Positions 22,080 to 33,733 are shown, counted from the stretch's first letter. The stretch is DNA of 64,000 nucleotides from Hafnia psychrotolerans (GCF_014639435.1 NZ_BMFZ01000002.1:496001-560000); one strand, 5' to 3'. A program made the numbers and translations. The notes: a model not told the origin generated them from the sequence alone.

Positions 22080-23951
22080 TTAGTACAAACCACCGACCCG
22101 ATGCCTCGCGACAAAATGCCCTTCGCCTACCTGAACCAGAGAAGCGACGATGGGTTTATCGTGCAACGCACGGACAGGACTCGGGGTCTCATCCACTAGC
22201 AGCGTCTGTTCTTTACGACGATGTGCCGGATCCGCTACCGGTACGGCAGCCATCAGTTTGCGGGTGTAGGCATGCTGGGGATGCTCAAACACCGCACGGC
22301 GCGGGCCGATCTCCACAATTTGGCCGAGATACATTACCGCCACACGGTGACTGATGCGTTCCACCACGGCCATATCGTGGGAAATAAACAGAAATGCGAT
22401 GCCGAATTCGCGCTGTAAATCCATCAGCAAATTGACAATCTGCGCCTGAATAGAGACATCCAGCGCTGACACTGACTCATCAGCGATCACCACTTTCGGA
22501 TTAAGCGCCAGCGCACGGGCAATACAGATGCGTTGCCGCTGCCCACCGGAAAATTCATGCGGGTAGCGCTGAGCGTGCTCCGGCAGTAAGCCTACTTTCT
22601 CCAGTAGCCATGCCACGCGGGCTTGCGCCTCTTTGCCACGCGCGACGTTATGCACCAGCAATGGCTCCATGATGGAGTAGCCGACCGTCAGGCGCGGATC
22701 GAGCGAAGCATAAGGATCCTGAAAGATAAATTGTATGTCACGCCGTAAATGTTGCAGCGCGGAACCGTTGAGATCAGTAATAGTCTGCCCGTTAAAGATG
22801 ATGCTGCCGCCCTGACTTTCCACCAGCCTCAGCAACGAGCGTCCAGTGGTGGACTTGCCGCAGCCTGATTCGCCTACCAGCGCCAGCGTTTCGCCAGGAT
22901 AGAGGTCAAAACTGACTTTCTCCACCGCATGTACCTGTCGGGTAACGCGGTTGAAAATACCGCTGCGCAGATTAAAACGGGTGACCAGATTATGCACCTG
23001 TAACACCGGTGCTGCGCCGAACGTCAGCGTATTTTGGGTCAGATCGCTGGCGGAACCGGTTAGGGTTTCGTCATGATGTAACAGCGGAAAGCGCGCCGGC
23101 AGCGTTTTGCCCGTCATCGACCCCAGTTTTGGCACGGCGGCCAGCAGCGACTTCGTGTAGACATGCTGCGGCGTTGCAAAAACCGTGGCGACATCTCCCA
23201 CTTCTACTTTGTTTCCGTGATACATCACCAACACGCGATCCGCAATTTCGGCCACCACGCCCATGTCGTGAGTGATGAAGATCACGCCCATATTCATCTC
23301 TTTTTGCAATACACGAATCAGTTGCAGGATCTGCGCCTGAATGGTGACGTCCAGCGCGGTGGTGGGTTCGTCGGCAATCAGTAATGCCGGTTTGCAGGAC
23401 AGTGCCATGGCGATCATCACCCGTTGGCGCATACCGCCTGAGAGCTGATGTGGGTAGCTATCGAGAATATTCCGCGCGTCGGGAATGCGGACCAAATCAA
23501 GCATGCGCAGTGCTTCCGCGCGGGCGGTGCGGTGATCTTTGCTCTGATGTAGACGGATAGATTCGGCAATTTGCTCGCCAACCGGAAACACCGGGTTCAG
23601 CGAGGTCATCGGTTCCTGAAAGATCATGGCCATGTCGGCACCACGCAGTAAACGCATGGCAGACTGCGGTGCGGCGGCGATGTCGACCACTTCGCCGTTG
23701 CGACGCCGAAACTGCATTTCGCCCTGCGTGATCTGCCCACCACCCTGCTCCACCAACCGCATCAGCGCCAGCGAAGTGACCGATTTCCCTGAGCCAGACT
23801 CTCCGACAATCGCCAGTGTCTCTCCACGGTTTACTTCAAAACTCAGACCACGTACAGCGTCGATCGCCTGACCTTCGTGCTCAAAACGAACACTGAGGTT
23901 GCGTACAGCCAGCACCTGATGGTCAGTAAGAATTAAAGGAGAACGGTTCAC
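22080..23951 (-). CDS. gsiA: Glutathione ABC transporter ATPase GsiA (fused double cassette)
   Basis: 623 residues, the same length as E. coli GsiA, with two complete ATPase cassettes in one chain. The first has GESGSGKS, signature LSGGMRQR and Walker [13 protein letters not shown]. The second has GESGCGKS, signature FSGGQRQR and [12 protein letters not shown], plus the oligopeptide C-terminal segment after each. Starts with GTG 23951, overlapping the iaaA stop (GTGA). It powers GsiCD. Confidence 0.96.
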   Translation of the reverse strand: MNRSPLILTDHQVLAVRNLSVRFEHEGQAIDAVRGLSFEVNRGETLAIVGESGSGKSVTSLALMRLVEQGGGQITQGEMQFRRRNGEVVDIAAAPQSAMRLLRGADMAMIFQEPMTSLNPVFPVGEQIAESIRLHQSKDHRTARAEALRMLDLVRIPDARNILDSYPHQLSGGMRQRVMIAMALSCKPALLIADEPTTALDVTIQAQILQLIRVLQKEMNMGVIFITHDMGVVAEIADRVLVMYHGNKVEVGDVATVFATPQHVYTKSLLAAVPKLGSMTGKTLPARFPLLHHDETLTGSASDLTQNTLTFGAAPVLQVHNLVTRFNLRSGIFNRVTRQVHAVEKVSFDLYPGETLALVGESGCGKSTTGRSLLRLVESQGGSIIFNGQTITDLNGSALQHLRRDIQFIFQDPYASLDPRLTVGYSIMEPLLVHNVARGKEAQARVAWLLEKVGLLPEHAQRYPHEFSGGQRQRICIARALALNPKVVIADESVSALDVSIQAQIVNLLMDLQREFGIAFLFISHDMAVVERISHRVAVMYLGQIVEIGPRRAVFEHPQHAYTRKLMAAVPVADPAHRRKEQTLLVDETPSPVRALHDKPIVASLVQVGEGHFVARHRVGGLY

Positions 23952-24958
23952 TGATAAATGGCCACCTGCGGTGCCTCATCAACGTAGCCTACGCCTCGGT
24001 ACATGCCTTCGCTGTTGAATGGCAGTGCCACATTGCCCAGATGATCGATGGCAATCATGCCGCCTAAGCCGCCAAACGCCACCAGTTTTTCCATCACCAC
24101 TTTGTCGCTGGCCTGTTGCAATGTCAGCCCGGCGTAATCCATCAGCGCGGCGACGTCATAGGCCGCCAGTGTGCGCATAAAGACCTCGCCAGTCCCCGTG
24201 CAGGAGACCGCCACTGTGCGGTTGCTGGCATAGCAGCCCGCTCCAATGATCGGTGAATCACCGACGCGGCCAGCCTGTTTGTTGGTCATCCCGCCGGTAG
24301 AGGTGGCCGCGGCCAGATTACCGAAAGCATCCATCGCGACGGCCCCTACCGTGCCAAATTTGCGATCAGGATCGATAGGATCACCGGAGGGCGTATCAGT
24401 GAGCGCTGCGCCGTCATGATCGAGCATCACGCCAGTGTCTGCGGCTATTGCGCGTTGCAGCTGGTCGTATCGTTCCTGCGTAAAGAAGAACTCAACCCCC
24501 ACCATTTCCTGGCCGTTGTCTCGGGCAAAGTTCTCGGCACCTGCGCCGGTAAACATCACATGCGGGCTGACTTCCAGCACTTTGCGTGCCGTCAGGATCG
24601 GGTTGCGGATATGGTTCACACAGCTGATGGCTCCCGCATTGAGCGTACGACCATCCATGATGCTGGCGTCTAGCTCGTGAGTCCCTTGATGAGTAAATAC
24701 AGCGCCCTTACCCGCATTGAATAACGGACACTCCTCCAGCAGCCGCACCACCTCGGTGACAGCGTCCAGTGCACTCCCACCGGCGGCTAATATGGCTTGT
24801 CCGCTGGCGACAATATCTTCCAATGCTTTCAAGTAGCATTGCTCTTTCTCAGCGCTCATTGCCGCTCGGGTAATGGCTCCGGCACCACCGTGAATGGCGA
24901 TGACCGGGCGCTTTTTATTCGAAATGGAAGATACTGAATTATCAAGAGGAGAACTCAT
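23948..24958 (-). CDS. iaaA: Isoaspartyl peptidase / L-asparaginase
   Basis: Ntn-hydrolase that cleaves isoaspartyl dipeptides and asparagine after self-cleavage into alpha and beta chains. 336 residues. HGGAGAI lies near residue 25. The autocleavage point is FGTVGAVA, so Thr203 becomes the nucleophile, with [12 protein letters not shown] and [10 protein letters not shown] in the beta chain. It is cytosolic. It is the first gene of the gsi operon and overlaps gsiA by 4 bases, as in E. coli, which points to a shared role in peptide and glutathione breakdown. Confidence 0.95.
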   Translation of the reverse strand: MSSPLDNSVSSISNKKRPVIAIHGGAGAITRAAMSAEKEQCYLKALEDIVASGQAILAAGGSALDAVTEVVRLLEECPLFNAGKGAVFTHQGTHELDASIMDGRTLNAGAISCVNHIRNPILTARKVLEVSPHVMFTGAGAENFARDNGQEMVGVEFFFTQERYDQLQRAIAADTGVMLDHDGAALTDTPSGDPIDPDRKFGTVGAVAMDAFGNLAAATSTGGMTNKQAGRVGDSPIIGAGCYASNRTVAVSCTGTGEVFMRTLAAYDVAALMDYAGLTLQQASDKVVMEKLVAFGGLGGMIAIDHLGNVALPFNSEGMYRGVGYVDEAPQVAIYQ

Positions 24959-25262
24959 TTGCGCGGCACCCTGTGTTGTTACGTCAATGTTGACCTATTT
25001 TTGACTATATTTAGCCCGGTACAGTATGTAAAGCAGAAATACATAACCAGAAATAAGGGGCTAATTACTTAGAATATTTAGGAAAATTAAATAAGGGGAA
25101 GCTATAAACACGCGAGACAAACTTCTAAATAACAGGAATAATAAACGTCCTAACGGTGTGTAGAGCATCTCTGGCAAGGCTTTCCACGATTTTTTTAATT
25201 TTCACTTTTACCTACTCGATATCAACCGGTTTGTGGGATGACGAGTGCTTTTAGGAATGACA
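24959..25262. other. Divergent promoter region iaaA / TsgA-like gene
   Basis: 304 AT-rich bases that must hold promoters in both directions. I see no strong palindrome, hairpin or short coding frame in it. Confidence 0.5.
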
Positions 25263-26462
25263 ATGGATACTGTTTATAATCGCCGGCGGATCAATGTGAT
25301 CTCCTGGTTAAGTTACTTCTTTACCGGCGGGCTGGTTTCTACCCTGGGTATTGTTATCGGACCTGTGGCGACTGCTTTTCATAAAGACCCTGCTTTTATC
25401 GGACTCATGTTTTCACTGATGAACATCGGCCTGTTCCTGCCGATCATGATCAGTGGCATCCTGATGCGTAAATTCGATTTAGGCAAACAGCTGATCACCG
25501 GTTCTGTTATTTCCGTACTGACCTGTATTGCTCTGTTCCTGATGCCATCTATCACACTGTTTGGTGTGGGAGTCTTCCTGATAGGTGCGACGGCGGGCCT
25601 GATGATGTCTATCGGCAGCTATCTGGTGGTACGAATCAATGATGACCCGAAACAACGTTCAGCTAACCTGATCTTTACCGATTTCTTCTTTGCACTCTCT
25701 GGGATGACCCTCTCTCTGGTGCTGGGATTCCTGTTCAAGCACGGCGCAAGCTGGCTTGCAATGTACGGCATTATGGGGACATTGAGTCTGCTGATGATCC
25801 TGCTGTGCATCGGGCAAAAATTCCCTTCGGTGCCGCAACAGGAAAAAGTGGCCAAACAGGATCGCCCGGCCAAAGAGCCGTGGGGGATTGCCGCCTATGT
25901 TCTCTGTTTCGCGCTGTTTGCCTTCGTGTTCAGCGAGCTGGTCTTCACACTTTGGATGCCGAGCTGGTTACTTGAACATTTCGGGCTGGATGCAGACCGC
26001 GCCGCGTTTTACATCACGATTTACTGGACAGTCAAAGCCATCGGCCTGTTCCTGAACCAGTTCACCGTGCGTTTCGTAAAATTACGCACCTTCCTGCTGG
26101 TATCAGCCATTATTGGTTTGGTCAGCCTGAGCATCGTCACCCACAGTGAATCGACCACGTTGGTATTGATTGCCGTCGGCGTCTTTGGTTTCTGTAATTC
26201 CGGGATGTTCTCGGGCCTGATGAGCTATGGCAGCCTGCAAGTGAAAAAGTCACCGCCAACGCTGACGTCTGCCCTGCTAACCACCGCTTCGGTCGGCACG
26301 TTGATTTTCGCCTCGTTCTCCTCGTTCGTTCACCGCGAATTGGGCCTGTTCTGGGCGCTGAACATCGCCAGCATCTCCTACGTTTTGTTGGTGATTGCCG
26401 TCATCGTTGCTGGAATTAAGAGTAAGGCAGAAAAGATCCATCACGAGATGCCAGCACAATAA
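25263..26462 (+). CDS. TsgA-like MFS transporter
   Basis: 399-residue inner-membrane protein with about twelve hydrophobic segments. It resembles TsgA of E. coli in the pattern WLSYFFTGGLVSTLGIVIGPVA, GLMMSIGSYLVV, ANLIFTDFFFALSGM and in overall length, but is diverged, so the symbol is withheld. ATG 25263 is preferred because AGGA lies 6 bases before it; upstream in-frame GTG 25245 and ATG 25257 have poor spacing. It is monocistronic with a terminator after it. The substrate is unknown. Confidence 0.82.
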   Translation: MDTVYNRRRINVISWLSYFFTGGLVSTLGIVIGPVATAFHKDPAFIGLMFSLMNIGLFLPIMISGILMRKFDLGKQLITGSVISVLTCIALFLMPSITLFGVGVFLIGATAGLMMSIGSYLVVRINDDPKQRSANLIFTDFFFALSGMTLSLVLGFLFKHGASWLAMYGIMGTLSLLMILLCIGQKFPSVPQQEKVAKQDRPAKEPWGIAAYVLCFALFAFVFSELVFTLWMPSWLLEHFGLDADRAAFYITIYWTVKAIGLFLNQFTVRFVKLRTFLLVSAIIGLVSLSIVTHSESTTLVLIAVGVFGFCNSGMFSGLMSYGSLQVKKSPPTLTSALLTTASVGTLIFASFSSFVHRELGLFWALNIASISYVLLVIAVIVAGIKSKAEKIHHEMPAQ

Positions 26463-26484
26463 TAAAGACTCATTATCACAGCTA

Positions 26485-26518
26485 AAAAAGGGAAGACACG
26501 CGAGTGTTTTCCCTTTTT
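26485..26518. terminator. Bidirectional terminator
   Basis: A long stem, AAAAAGGGAA then ACAC against GTGT then TTCCCTTTTT, with loop GCGA. A-runs and T-runs on both sides suit the convergent genes 25263-26462 and 26543-26776. Confidence 0.9.
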
Positions 26519-26542
26519 GCATTCTTAACGCTGAGTGATTTT

Positions 26543-26776
26543 TTAAAGCTGTGGCGCGCGTTGCAAACTGTTCATCCAGCCGGTGGCGGGTTGCTGGATC
26601 AAACAGCGTGCGCGGCCGTGGCGGCGCAAAATCAGGCCCTGATCCTGCATGTCACTGAGATCGCGGCGAATCGTTTCGAGGCTAACTTCCAGCCACTGTG
26701 CCAGTTCGCTCACTTGTACCACTTCATGCTGCTCCACCAACTGGAGAATAGCTTGATGGCGTTTTTTCTTCATCAC
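26543..26776 (-). CDS. Mini DeoR-type helix-turn-helix protein
   Basis: 77 residues only. KRHQAILQLVEQHEVVQVSELAQWLEVSLETIRRDLSDMQDQGLILRRHGRA is a full DeoR N-terminal winged helix. It is followed by about 20 residues and a stop instead of the ~180-residue sugar-phosphate sensor domain. GTG 26776 has AGGAG at 7 bases; ATG 26773 is the alternative. No remnant of the sensor domain is seen after the stop; the next thing is a terminator. It may be a real HTH-only regulator or a truncated gene, and its targets are unknown. Confidence 0.7.
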   Translation of the reverse strand: MMKKKRHQAILQLVEQHEVVQVSELAQWLEVSLETIRRDLSDMQDQGLILRRHGRARCLIQQPATGWMNSLQRAPQL

Positions 26777-27023
26777 GGTGCAACTCCTGCCAGTATCGAC
26801 AAATATTTGTGAAGTAAGTCACAAAAAGAGCGGTAATAATACGCAGGTTTTCAGCTTAATTTTGGGATCGATCTCAATTTTTAGAAAAAAGCTGTGTTTT
26901 TTTCCACCGGAAACCTTTTGGTCAGCACGGCTTTATCTGCCACTCTTTACTCTGACATAATAGTCTGAGGCTTTTTCCGCGCTCCGCTGCCGTGTGGCAC
27001 GGGCGCACCATAAGGAATTTATG

Positions 27024-28265
27024 ATGGAATTCAATACCGCCGGTTTGATCTCACTGCAGGACGCACTGGATAAAATGCGTGCCCATACTCCCGCTAAGAC
27101 AGTGCAGGACGTTGAAACCGTGCCACTCGCCACTGCAGCCGGACGTATTACCGCTGCGCCGGTTTGTTCACCGGTGTTTGTGCCACCTTTTGATAACTCC
27201 GCCATGGACGGTTACGCCGTACGCTGTGCCGATGTTCACCAGGGTGCCGTTTTACCGGTAGCAGGCAAAGCCTTTGCTGGAGCGCCTTTCTACGGAGAAT
27301 GGCCTGCCAAAAGCTGTATCCGCATCATGACCGGTGCACCGGTGCCGAATGGCGCGGACGCGGTGATCATGCAGGAACAAGCGGAAGTGTCAGAGGCCGG
27401 CGTATCTTTCACCACTGACGTAGTGAAAGGCCAAAATATTCGCCTGATTGGCGATGACATCCAACAAGGTGACAGCGTGCTGGCGCAAGGTGTTCGCCTC
27501 GGCGCGGCGGAATTACCGCTGCTGGCATCGCTGGGTGTGGAGCAGGTTCAGGTGTTCAAGCCGCTGAAAGTGGCTATTTTCTCCACCGGTGATGAACTGC
27601 AACCGGTCGGCACGCCGCTGCAGGAAGGACAAATTTACGACACCAACCGCTTCGCCGTACACCTGATGCTTAAGCAGATCGGTTGCACTGTGCTTGATTT
27701 AGGCATCATCCGCGATGATCCGCAGGCGCTGCACCAAGCCTTTCAACAGGCCAATGACTTTGCCGATCTGGTGATCTCCAGCGGCGGTGTATCGGTCGGT
27801 GAAGCCGATTACACGAAGAAAATGCTTGATGAGCTGGGAGAAGTGGGTTTCTGGAAACTGGCGATCAAGCCGGGTAAACCCTTTGCCTTTGGCAAGCTGA
27901 AAAAAGCCTGGTTCTGCGGGCTACCGGGAAATCCCGTTTCCGCCGCCCTGACGTTCTATCAGTTGGTTCAGCCGTTTATCGCCGGGCTGAGTGGTCATAC
28001 GGCTTGGTCATTGCCGCCGCGTCTGAAAGCGAAAGCTACCACGCCATTTAGCAAATCGCCAGGGCGACTGGATTTCCAGCGCGGTATTTTCACCACGAAT
28101 GCCAACGGTGAACTGGAAGTGTGCACCACCGGACATCAGGGTTCGCACGTATTCAGCTCATTCAGCCAGGCTAACTGTTTCGTGGTGCTTGAAAGCGAGC
28201 GTGGCCGCGTGACTGCCGGTGAAATGGTCGACGTCGAACCCTTTAACGCACTGCTTCGGGGCTAA
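27024..28265 (+). CDS. moeA: Molybdopterin molybdenumtransferase
   Basis: Inserts molybdate into adenylylated molybdopterin, the last step of molybdenum cofactor assembly; cytosolic. 413 residues from ATG 27024 (E. coli 411). AGGA lies 7 bases before; ATG 27021 is adjacent. Family blocks are [55 protein letters not shown] and [18 protein letters not shown]. It is followed after 2 bases by moeB. Its product is needed by the molybdoenzyme at 57871-58635. Confidence 0.96.
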   Translation: MEFNTAGLISLQDALDKMRAHTPAKTVQDVETVPLATAAGRITAAPVCSPVFVPPFDNSAMDGYAVRCADVHQGAVLPVAGKAFAGAPFYGEWPAKSCIRIMTGAPVPNGADAVIMQEQAEVSEAGVSFTTDVVKGQNIRLIGDDIQQGDSVLAQGVRLGAAELPLLASLGVEQVQVFKPLKVAIFSTGDELQPVGTPLQEGQIYDTNRFAVHLMLKQIGCTVLDLGIIRDDPQALHQAFQQANDFADLVISSGGVSVGEADYTKKMLDELGEVGFWKLAIKPGKPFAFGKLKKAWFCGLPGNPVSAALTFYQLVQPFIAGLSGHTAWSLPPRLKAKATTPFSKSPGRLDFQRGIFTTNANGELEVCTTGHQGSHVFSSFSQANCFVVLESERGRVTAGEMVDVEPFNALLRG

Positions 28266-28267
28266 CG

Positions 28268-29023
28268 ATGACAACGCTGCCGGAACTGACCGACGCTGAA
28301 ACCTTGCGTTATAACCGCCAAATTGTGCTGAAAGGTTTTGATTTCGACGGACAGGAAAAATTGAAAGCCAGCCACGCCTTGATTGTCGGGCTGGGCGGGC
28401 TGGGCTGCGCGGCAGCGCAATATCTGGCCGCCGCCGGAACCGGCACACTGACATTGCTGGATTTTGACACCGTATCACTGTCCAATTTGCAACGTCAGAC
28501 GCTGCATACCGATGCGCGTATCGGTATGGCAAAAGTCGAATCTGCCGCGCTGGCGCTGACGGCGATCAATCCGCATATTCACCTGAATCCGGTGAATGCA
28601 CAGGCAGATAGTGACAGGCTGCATGAGCTGATCACCGCCTGCGACGTGGTGCTAGATTGCACCGACAACGTCACGACCCGCGACCAACTTAACCGGGTCT
28701 GCTTTGCACTAAAAACCCCGTTAGTCTCCGGCGCAGCGATCCGCATGGAGGGGCAGCTCAGCGTCTTCACCTACCAACCTGACGAACCCTGTTACCGCTG
28801 CCTCAGCCGCCTGTTTGGCGATAATGCACTCACCTGCGTCGAAGCAGGGGTTATGGCACCGCTGGTCGGCACCATCGGCAGTCTACAGGCAATGGAAGCG
28901 ATTAAGCTGCTGACCCACTTCGGTGATGTTCTCCGCAGCCGTTTATTGATGTTTGATGCCATGACGATGCAGTTCAGGGAGATGAAACTGCCCAAGAACC
29001 CGGCATGTGAATTGTGTGGATGA
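28268..29023 (+). CDS. moeB: Molybdopterin-synthase adenylyltransferase
   Basis: E1-like enzyme that adenylates the C-terminal glycine of MoaD. 251 residues (E. coli 249). The ATP-binding loop is IVGLGGLGCAAAQYLA. Zinc cysteine pairs are CYRC and CELC, and LDCTDNVTTRDQLNRVC is a family signature. It forms an operon with moeA. Confidence 0.96.
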   Translation: MTTLPELTDAETLRYNRQIVLKGFDFDGQEKLKASHALIVGLGGLGCAAAQYLAAAGTGTLTLLDFDTVSLSNLQRQTLHTDARIGMAKVESAALALTAINPHIHLNPVNAQADSDRLHELITACDVVLDCTDNVTTRDQLNRVCFALKTPLVSGAAIRMEGQLSVFTYQPDEPCYRCLSRLFGDNALTCVEAGVMAPLVGTIGSLQAMEAIKLLTHFGDVLRSRLLMFDAMTMQFREMKLPKNPACELCG

Positions 29024-29057
29024 AAAACAGTTATATTGATTGAGCGCAAAAGTTTAA

Positions 29058-29084
29058 CCCGAGTCCCAAACTGAGGGACTCGGG
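29058..29084. terminator. Hairpin between convergent moeB and MFS gene
   Basis: A perfect 10-bp stem CCCGAGTCCC / GGGACTCGGG with a 7-base loop. T-content after it is only modest on the minus strand (TTAAACTTTT). Confidence 0.6.
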
Positions 29085-29132
29085 CCTATCAATGACCGGC
29101 ATCAGTCCTGCCCCTCTGCCGGTTTTATATTT

Positions 29133-30344
29133 TTACGCCCGGTAACGCCACAGTAGAATGGCGACGCACACCAGGCTGACGAGTGAAATGCTGTACAGCG
29201 CACAGGTAGCTCCGATGCTTTCCGCCAACAAACCGGCACACCCCGTCGCTACGGCGGCAATCATCACTTGTCCGCGCCAGGCCATTGCGCTGGCTGTCGC
29301 CACCTGTTCTGCGCTGAAATGCCGCAACACGCCGAAAGTCCCCAGAGCAAATACCACATTCGACGCCAGATGCGCGCCAAAGATCAGTCCCAGAGCAGCA
29401 ACCGGGCTTGCACTCAGCAGCGGTAGCAGAAAATAGCCACCGAGAAACAACACCAGACATAACAGCAACCGCACATTACTGGCACCATAGCGCTGAAGTT
29501 TGTCAGCATTCATGAGCAAAGGTCCGCACAGTTGCCCCAGGCTGCGGATAAACAATAGAGGCAATGCCAGCGCCGTCGTTTCCTCAGGCCGTATTTGCTG
29601 GGCCACTGCGGGTAATAGCGCCATCGCAGGTGAACCTACGGCCGCCAGCGCCGGTAGCAGCAAGAGACTACGGCGTTGCAGAGCAGAACAGTTCCTCCAA
29701 CGCAATCTGGGATGATCGGGGGACAGAGTGTCGACTGGCGACGTGACAACATGGAAAACAGCCGCTGAGCCGGCAAGTAACCCAGCAGAAGCGCAGAAGC
29801 TCAGCGCATCAATGGCCAGCAGGGTCAGAGGCGAGAGAACATCGAACAGCACAACACCCAATCCTGTGCCGAGTAAAACCTGTGAGGCGAAGATCAGTGT
29901 TTCCATCGCCGTCGCGGCGGGCAGTTCATTGTCACTCAATCCGCGCTTGAGCAATAGAGTCAGAGCCGGGTAACTCATCCCACTCAACAAGGCTTCGGCC
30001 GATTGTACCGCCAGTAACGCAGGAATACTGTGCCGGAGCAGGCCATATAGAGGGCATATCAGTGCCAGCATACCCAACACTTCACACAAGATCAGAATCT
30101 TCAGTGGCGATATTTTTCGGCTCAAATGTTCGCCCCATACACTGCCTATAAACCCGGGTAATGTCGCCAGCATGTAAGCCAACGTAAGCGTGAGCGGCGA
30201 AGCCTGCCAGCGGAGTAACTGACCAAAGACAACAACCTGCGTCAGGCCATTTCCCATTGACGATAAAATAAAAGCACAGCCTAACAAACGCAGCCAGCGG
30301 TGGCTGCGTAATGCGCCTATCAGCGCAATCAATAACGTATTCAT
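29133..30344 (-). CDS. MFS transporter (EntS-like group)
   Basis: 403-residue predicted inner-membrane transporter with about twelve hydrophobic segments. The opening LRLLGCAFILSSMGNGLTQVVVFGQLLRWQASPLTLTLAYMLATLPGFIGSVWGEHLSRKISP and LSGMSYPALTLLLKRGLSDNELPAATAMETL fit the MFS group that includes EntS, judged by overall pattern only. It stands alone, downstream of ybiT but behind its terminator. The substrate is unknown. Confidence 0.8.
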   Translation of the reverse strand: MNTLLIALIGALRSHRWLRLLGCAFILSSMGNGLTQVVVFGQLLRWQASPLTLTLAYMLATLPGFIGSVWGEHLSRKISPLKILILCEVLGMLALICPLYGLLRHSIPALLAVQSAEALLSGMSYPALTLLLKRGLSDNELPAATAMETLIFASQVLLGTGLGVVLFDVLSPLTLLAIDALSFCASAGLLAGSAAVFHVVTSPVDTLSPDHPRLRWRNCSALQRRSLLLLPALAAVGSPAMALLPAVAQQIRPEETTALALPLLFIRSLGQLCGPLLMNADKLQRYGASNVRLLLCLVLFLGGYFLLPLLSASPVAALGLIFGAHLASNVVFALGTFGVLRHFSAEQVATASAMAWRGQVMIAAVATGCAGLLAESIGATCALYSISLVSLVCVAILLWRYRA

Positions 30345-30650
30345 GAACAGAGACTCTCATCTGAAATAACAGAAACCCCGCATTGCACACAAGCAACAGG
30401 GAGAGTAGAAAACTGTTAGCGATGAGAAATCGTTACATTGGGAAAAATGCTTTTTTGAAGACAGGAAGGGAAAATGTAGCACAGTGAAAGGAAGCTGAAA
30501 GGCTTTTATCTCCACTAACTTCGTATTTCAGATAAAAAAAAACGCCGATAATTTGGCGTTTTCTGTGATGCAAACTTCTTAATCATTCGCGTTGCATCAA
30601 GGCGGGAACTGAACAAAGCCCTGGGAGCGCACACAAGTACGAGACCAGGT
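30345..30650 (-). other. Gap between ybiT and MFS gene
   Basis: Holds the ybiT terminator at 30537-30562 and presumably the MFS promoter. No other gene or palindrome was seen. Confidence 0.5.
30537..30562 (-). terminator. Rho-independent terminator for ybiT
   Basis: On the minus strand the stem AACGCC / GGCGTT with an 8-base loop is followed by a run of about nine T. Confidence 0.85.
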
Positions 30651-32243
30651 TTAGTTGATACCCTGGCTACACAGATAGTCTTCGTAGTTGCCGGAGAAGT
30701 CGATGACTTTACCCGGCGTCATTTCAATGATGCGGGTAGCCAGTGAGCTGACGAATTCACGGTCGTGGGAGACGAAGATCAATGTACCTTCGTACATTTC
30801 CAGTGCCATGTTCAGTGACTCGATCGATTCCATATCAAGGTGGTTGGTCGGTTCATCCATGATCAGAATGTTAGGACGCTGCATCATCAGTTTTCCGAAC
30901 AACATGCGGCCTTTCTCACCACCGGAAAGCACTTTGACTTTCTTCTTGATATCATCCTGACCGAACAGCAGACGCCCCAGAATACCGCGAACAGCTTGTT
31001 CGTCGTCTTTTTCAGACTTCCACTGACTCATCCAGTCGAATACGTTCAGGCTGTCATCGAATTCATATTCGTGATCCTGAGCGTAGTAACCGATTTTGGC
31101 ATTCTCAGACCATTTGACGCTACCTGAGTCCGGCTCAATATCGCCAACCAGAGTGCGCAACAGCGTCGTTTTACCGATACCGTTAGCGCCCAGAATGGCA
31201 ATTTTCTCGCCGACTTCCAGCATCAGACCGAGGTTTTTAAACAGTGGGCCGTTATCAAAACCTTTGGTGATTTTTTCTACTTCCAGCGCATTACGGAACA
31301 GCTTCTTGTCCTGCTCAAAACGCATATAAGGGTTCTGGCGGCTGGACGCTTTGATTTCGTCGAGCTGAATTTTGTCAATCTGACGAGCACGTGATGTCGC
31401 CTGTTTAGATTTTGACGCGTTGGCGCTAAAACGACTCACGAAGGATTGCAGTTCAGCAATCTGCGCTTTTTTCTTGGCGTTATTCGCACTCAGTAAATCG
31501 CGTGCCTGCGTCGCTGCAGTCATGTATTCGTCGTAGTTACCTGGGTAAACACGCAGTTCGCCGTAGTCCAGATCCGCCATGTGTGTGCAGACCATATTCA
31601 GGAAGTGACGGTCATGGGAGATGATGATCATGGTGCTGTTACGTTCGTTCAGCACCTGCTCCAGCCAGCGAATGGTATCGATGTCCAGGTTGTTCGTCGG
31701 CTCATCGAGCAGCAGAATTTCCGGGTCAGAAAACAGTGCCTGCGCCAGCAATACACGCAGTTTAAAGCCCGGTGCAATTTCGCTCATCAGGCCGTAATGT
31801 TGTTCAACCGGAATGCCAACACCGAGCAACAGTTCGCCTGCACGAGACTCTGCGCTGTAACCGTCCATTTCACCATATTCGACTTCGAGATCGGCGACTT
31901 TATAGCCGTCCGCTTCGCTCATTTCCGGCAGAGAGTAAATGCGGTCTCGCTCTTCTTTCAGGGCCCAAAGTTCAGCGTGCCCCATGATCACGGTGTCGAG
32001 CACGGTGAACTTCTCGAAAGCAAACTGATCCTGACGCAATTTACCCAGACGTTCGTTCGGGTCGAGGACCACGTTGCCACCGGATGGCACTAAATCGCCA
32101 CCGAGGATTTTCATGAAAGTGGATTTTCCGCAACCATTAGCGCCGATTAAACCGTAACGGTTACCGCCGCCAAATTTCACGTTAATATTTTCAAATAACG
32201 GCTTGCTGCCGAATTGCATGGTGATGTTATAAGTGCTTAACAC
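30651..32243 (-). CDS. ybiT: ABC-F family ATPase YbiT
   Basis: Soluble double-cassette ATPase of the ABC-F group, which acts at the ribosome E-site. 530 residues, as in E. coli YbiT. The first cassette has GANGCGKST and [11 protein letters not shown]. The linker (residues ~240-310) is basic and helical, with [23 protein letters not shown]. The second cassette has [21 protein letters not shown] and [11 protein letters not shown]. It has no membrane segments. Monocistronic. Confidence 0.96.
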   Translation of the reverse strand: MLSTYNITMQFGSKPLFENINVKFGGGNRYGLIGANGCGKSTFMKILGGDLVPSGGNVVLDPNERLGKLRQDQFAFEKFTVLDTVIMGHAELWALKEERDRIYSLPEMSEADGYKVADLEVEYGEMDGYSAESRAGELLLGVGIPVEQHYGLMSEIAPGFKLRVLLAQALFSDPEILLLDEPTNNLDIDTIRWLEQVLNERNSTMIIISHDRHFLNMVCTHMADLDYGELRVYPGNYDEYMTAATQARDLLSANNAKKKAQIAELQSFVSRFSANASKSKQATSRARQIDKIQLDEIKASSRQNPYMRFEQDKKLFRNALEVEKITKGFDNGPLFKNLGLMLEVGEKIAILGANGIGKTTLLRTLVGDIEPDSGSVKWSENAKIGYYAQDHEYEFDDSLNVFDWMSQWKSEKDDEQAVRGILGRLLFGQDDIKKKVKVLSGGEKGRMLFGKLMMQRPNILIMDEPTNHLDMESIESLNMALEMYEGTLIFVSHDREFVSSLATRIIEMTPGKVIDFSGNYEDYLCSQGIN

Positions 32244-32548
32244 GACGCTCGCTCTTAATTAGGAATGTGATTTGGCGCGCATTATGCCACAACGGCGGCG
32301 GGAGATCGCCTGTTCGCATGGTCATTTTTTAGGCGAAAAATAATAAAATAGGAAAAAAGCGCAGGCTTATCCCGTTTCTATGGCTAAACCCCACTCTTCC
32401 GAGTGCCGCAAAATATCGAAGAGAGTAAATCGAGCGCTATTCACATGAAAAGCGGCAATACGGAGTCATCGCGGTTGTGGCAGGAGGATCAAGGCATAAA
32501 AAAACCCGGCGATGCCGGGCTTTCTAAAACATTTTTGCTGATGGGCGA
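32244..32548. other. Gap between tsx and ybiT
   Basis: 305 bases with the tsx terminator at 32499-32524 and, next to 32243, the ybiT promoter region. I see no reliable further element. Confidence 0.5.
32499..32524 (-). terminator. Rho-independent terminator for tsx
   Basis: On the minus strand the stem GCCCGGC / GCCGGGT closes a 3-base loop and is followed by seven T. Confidence 0.9.
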
Positions 32549-33436
32549 TTAGAAGTTGTAGCCAATCACGCCGTAGTAACCCCAGCCGGTAGACTTAACA
32601 TCAAAGTTACCGTTGCCAAAGTTCAGCTCAGCACCATCTTGCCACTGGCCACCGTTGTGGAAGTAACGTGCCACCAGCGAGTAGTGCCAATGGGTATAGC
32701 TCAACGAGAGAATGTGGCTGGATGCGACAGAATTGCTTGAACGCGCTTTACGGCCATTCACGTCGCTGAAGTCATCGTTACCCAGATCGGAACCCCAGTC
32801 GAAGTTGGTGAAGCCGATGTAACTCAGGTTCCCCCCCCACAGTGGAGTCAACGGCACGAAGTATTTAATTTTGAAACGGTAGCCGTCCCAGCTATTTTCG
32901 TTAGCTGCGCCGTAGTTTTCCCACTGGTATTTTGCATACACGTTCAGGGAGAGACTCATTGGCAGATGGGTATCAATATCAGTACCGAGCCCCATGTACC
33001 AAGTGTTCTGGCGGTTATCGCTGTCCGGGCCCATATCGTAGATATAGTTGTTGGCGAAGTACCACTCTTTGAACGGCCCAAAGCTCAGATCGGTATTGGT
33101 CAGCTTGTCGATAGAGAAACGCGGTTCGATTTCCATAAACAGCGGGGAACCGTTCTTATCCCAGATCCCTGTATCGTTGCCGTTACCGGCACCGAAGGTT
33201 TTTGGAATATCGATATAGCCGTAGAAATCAAACCAGTCTTTGTGTGCGAAGGCTTCATATTCCAAATAGACGTCGTTACGAATTGTTGGTCCGAAACGCG
33301 TATCGGCGCTGCCTACTACGTTAACGCTTTGATGCCACCAGTCGGAAACAAATTCCCCGTTAGTGTCATCAGCAAGCGCTGTTGCGCTGTAAGACAAAGC
33401 TAAAAGTGCGCCAGCTGCAATAATTTTATTGTTCAT
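32549..33436 (-). CDS. tsx: Nucleoside-specific outer-membrane channel
   Basis: Outer-membrane beta-barrel for nucleosides. 295 residues, near the E. coli length of 294. The signal peptide ends ...YSATALA. It contains [32 protein letters not shown] and many alternating aromatic strands, and ends in the barrel-insertion motif YGVIGYNF. It is monocistronic with a CRP site far upstream, consistent with CRP/CytR control known for tsx. It functions upstream of cdd in nucleoside use. Confidence 0.95.
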   Translation of the reverse strand: MNNKIIAAGALLALSYSATALADDTNGEFVSDWWHQSVNVVGSADTRFGPTIRNDVYLEYEAFAHKDWFDFYGYIDIPKTFGAGNGNDTGIWDKNGSPLFMEIEPRFSIDKLTNTDLSFGPFKEWYFANNYIYDMGPDSDNRQNTWYMGLGTDIDTHLPMSLSLNVYAKYQWENYGAANENSWDGYRFKIKYFVPLTPLWGGNLSYIGFTNFDWGSDLGNDDFSDVNGRKARSSNSVASSHILSLSYTHWHYSLVARYFHNGGQWQDGAELNFGNGNFDVKSTGWGYYGVIGYNF

Positions 33437-33733
33437 TTGTTTACCAGAAGCGGGTTAGGAAGAAACTCCCTGCCAGAAGGAGACAATTTTTCACGAAACA
33501 TGCAACGCCTGAATCTCTGTTCAAGACCATTGCCTGTTTAAAACCGTAATTGGCGTGCGACATCACTACGCATAAAAAAGAATCTGAAACTGTGATCTGC
33601 AATCGATTGCCGGGCCCCTAATGCAAAGGTTGAGCAATTTCCAGTCACGCCAAATCGGATTCAACTTTTGTTAGCTAATAAATAGACTTGGTCAATGTTT
33701 GTCAATTCTTGTTTCATTCGGATACATAGTTTG

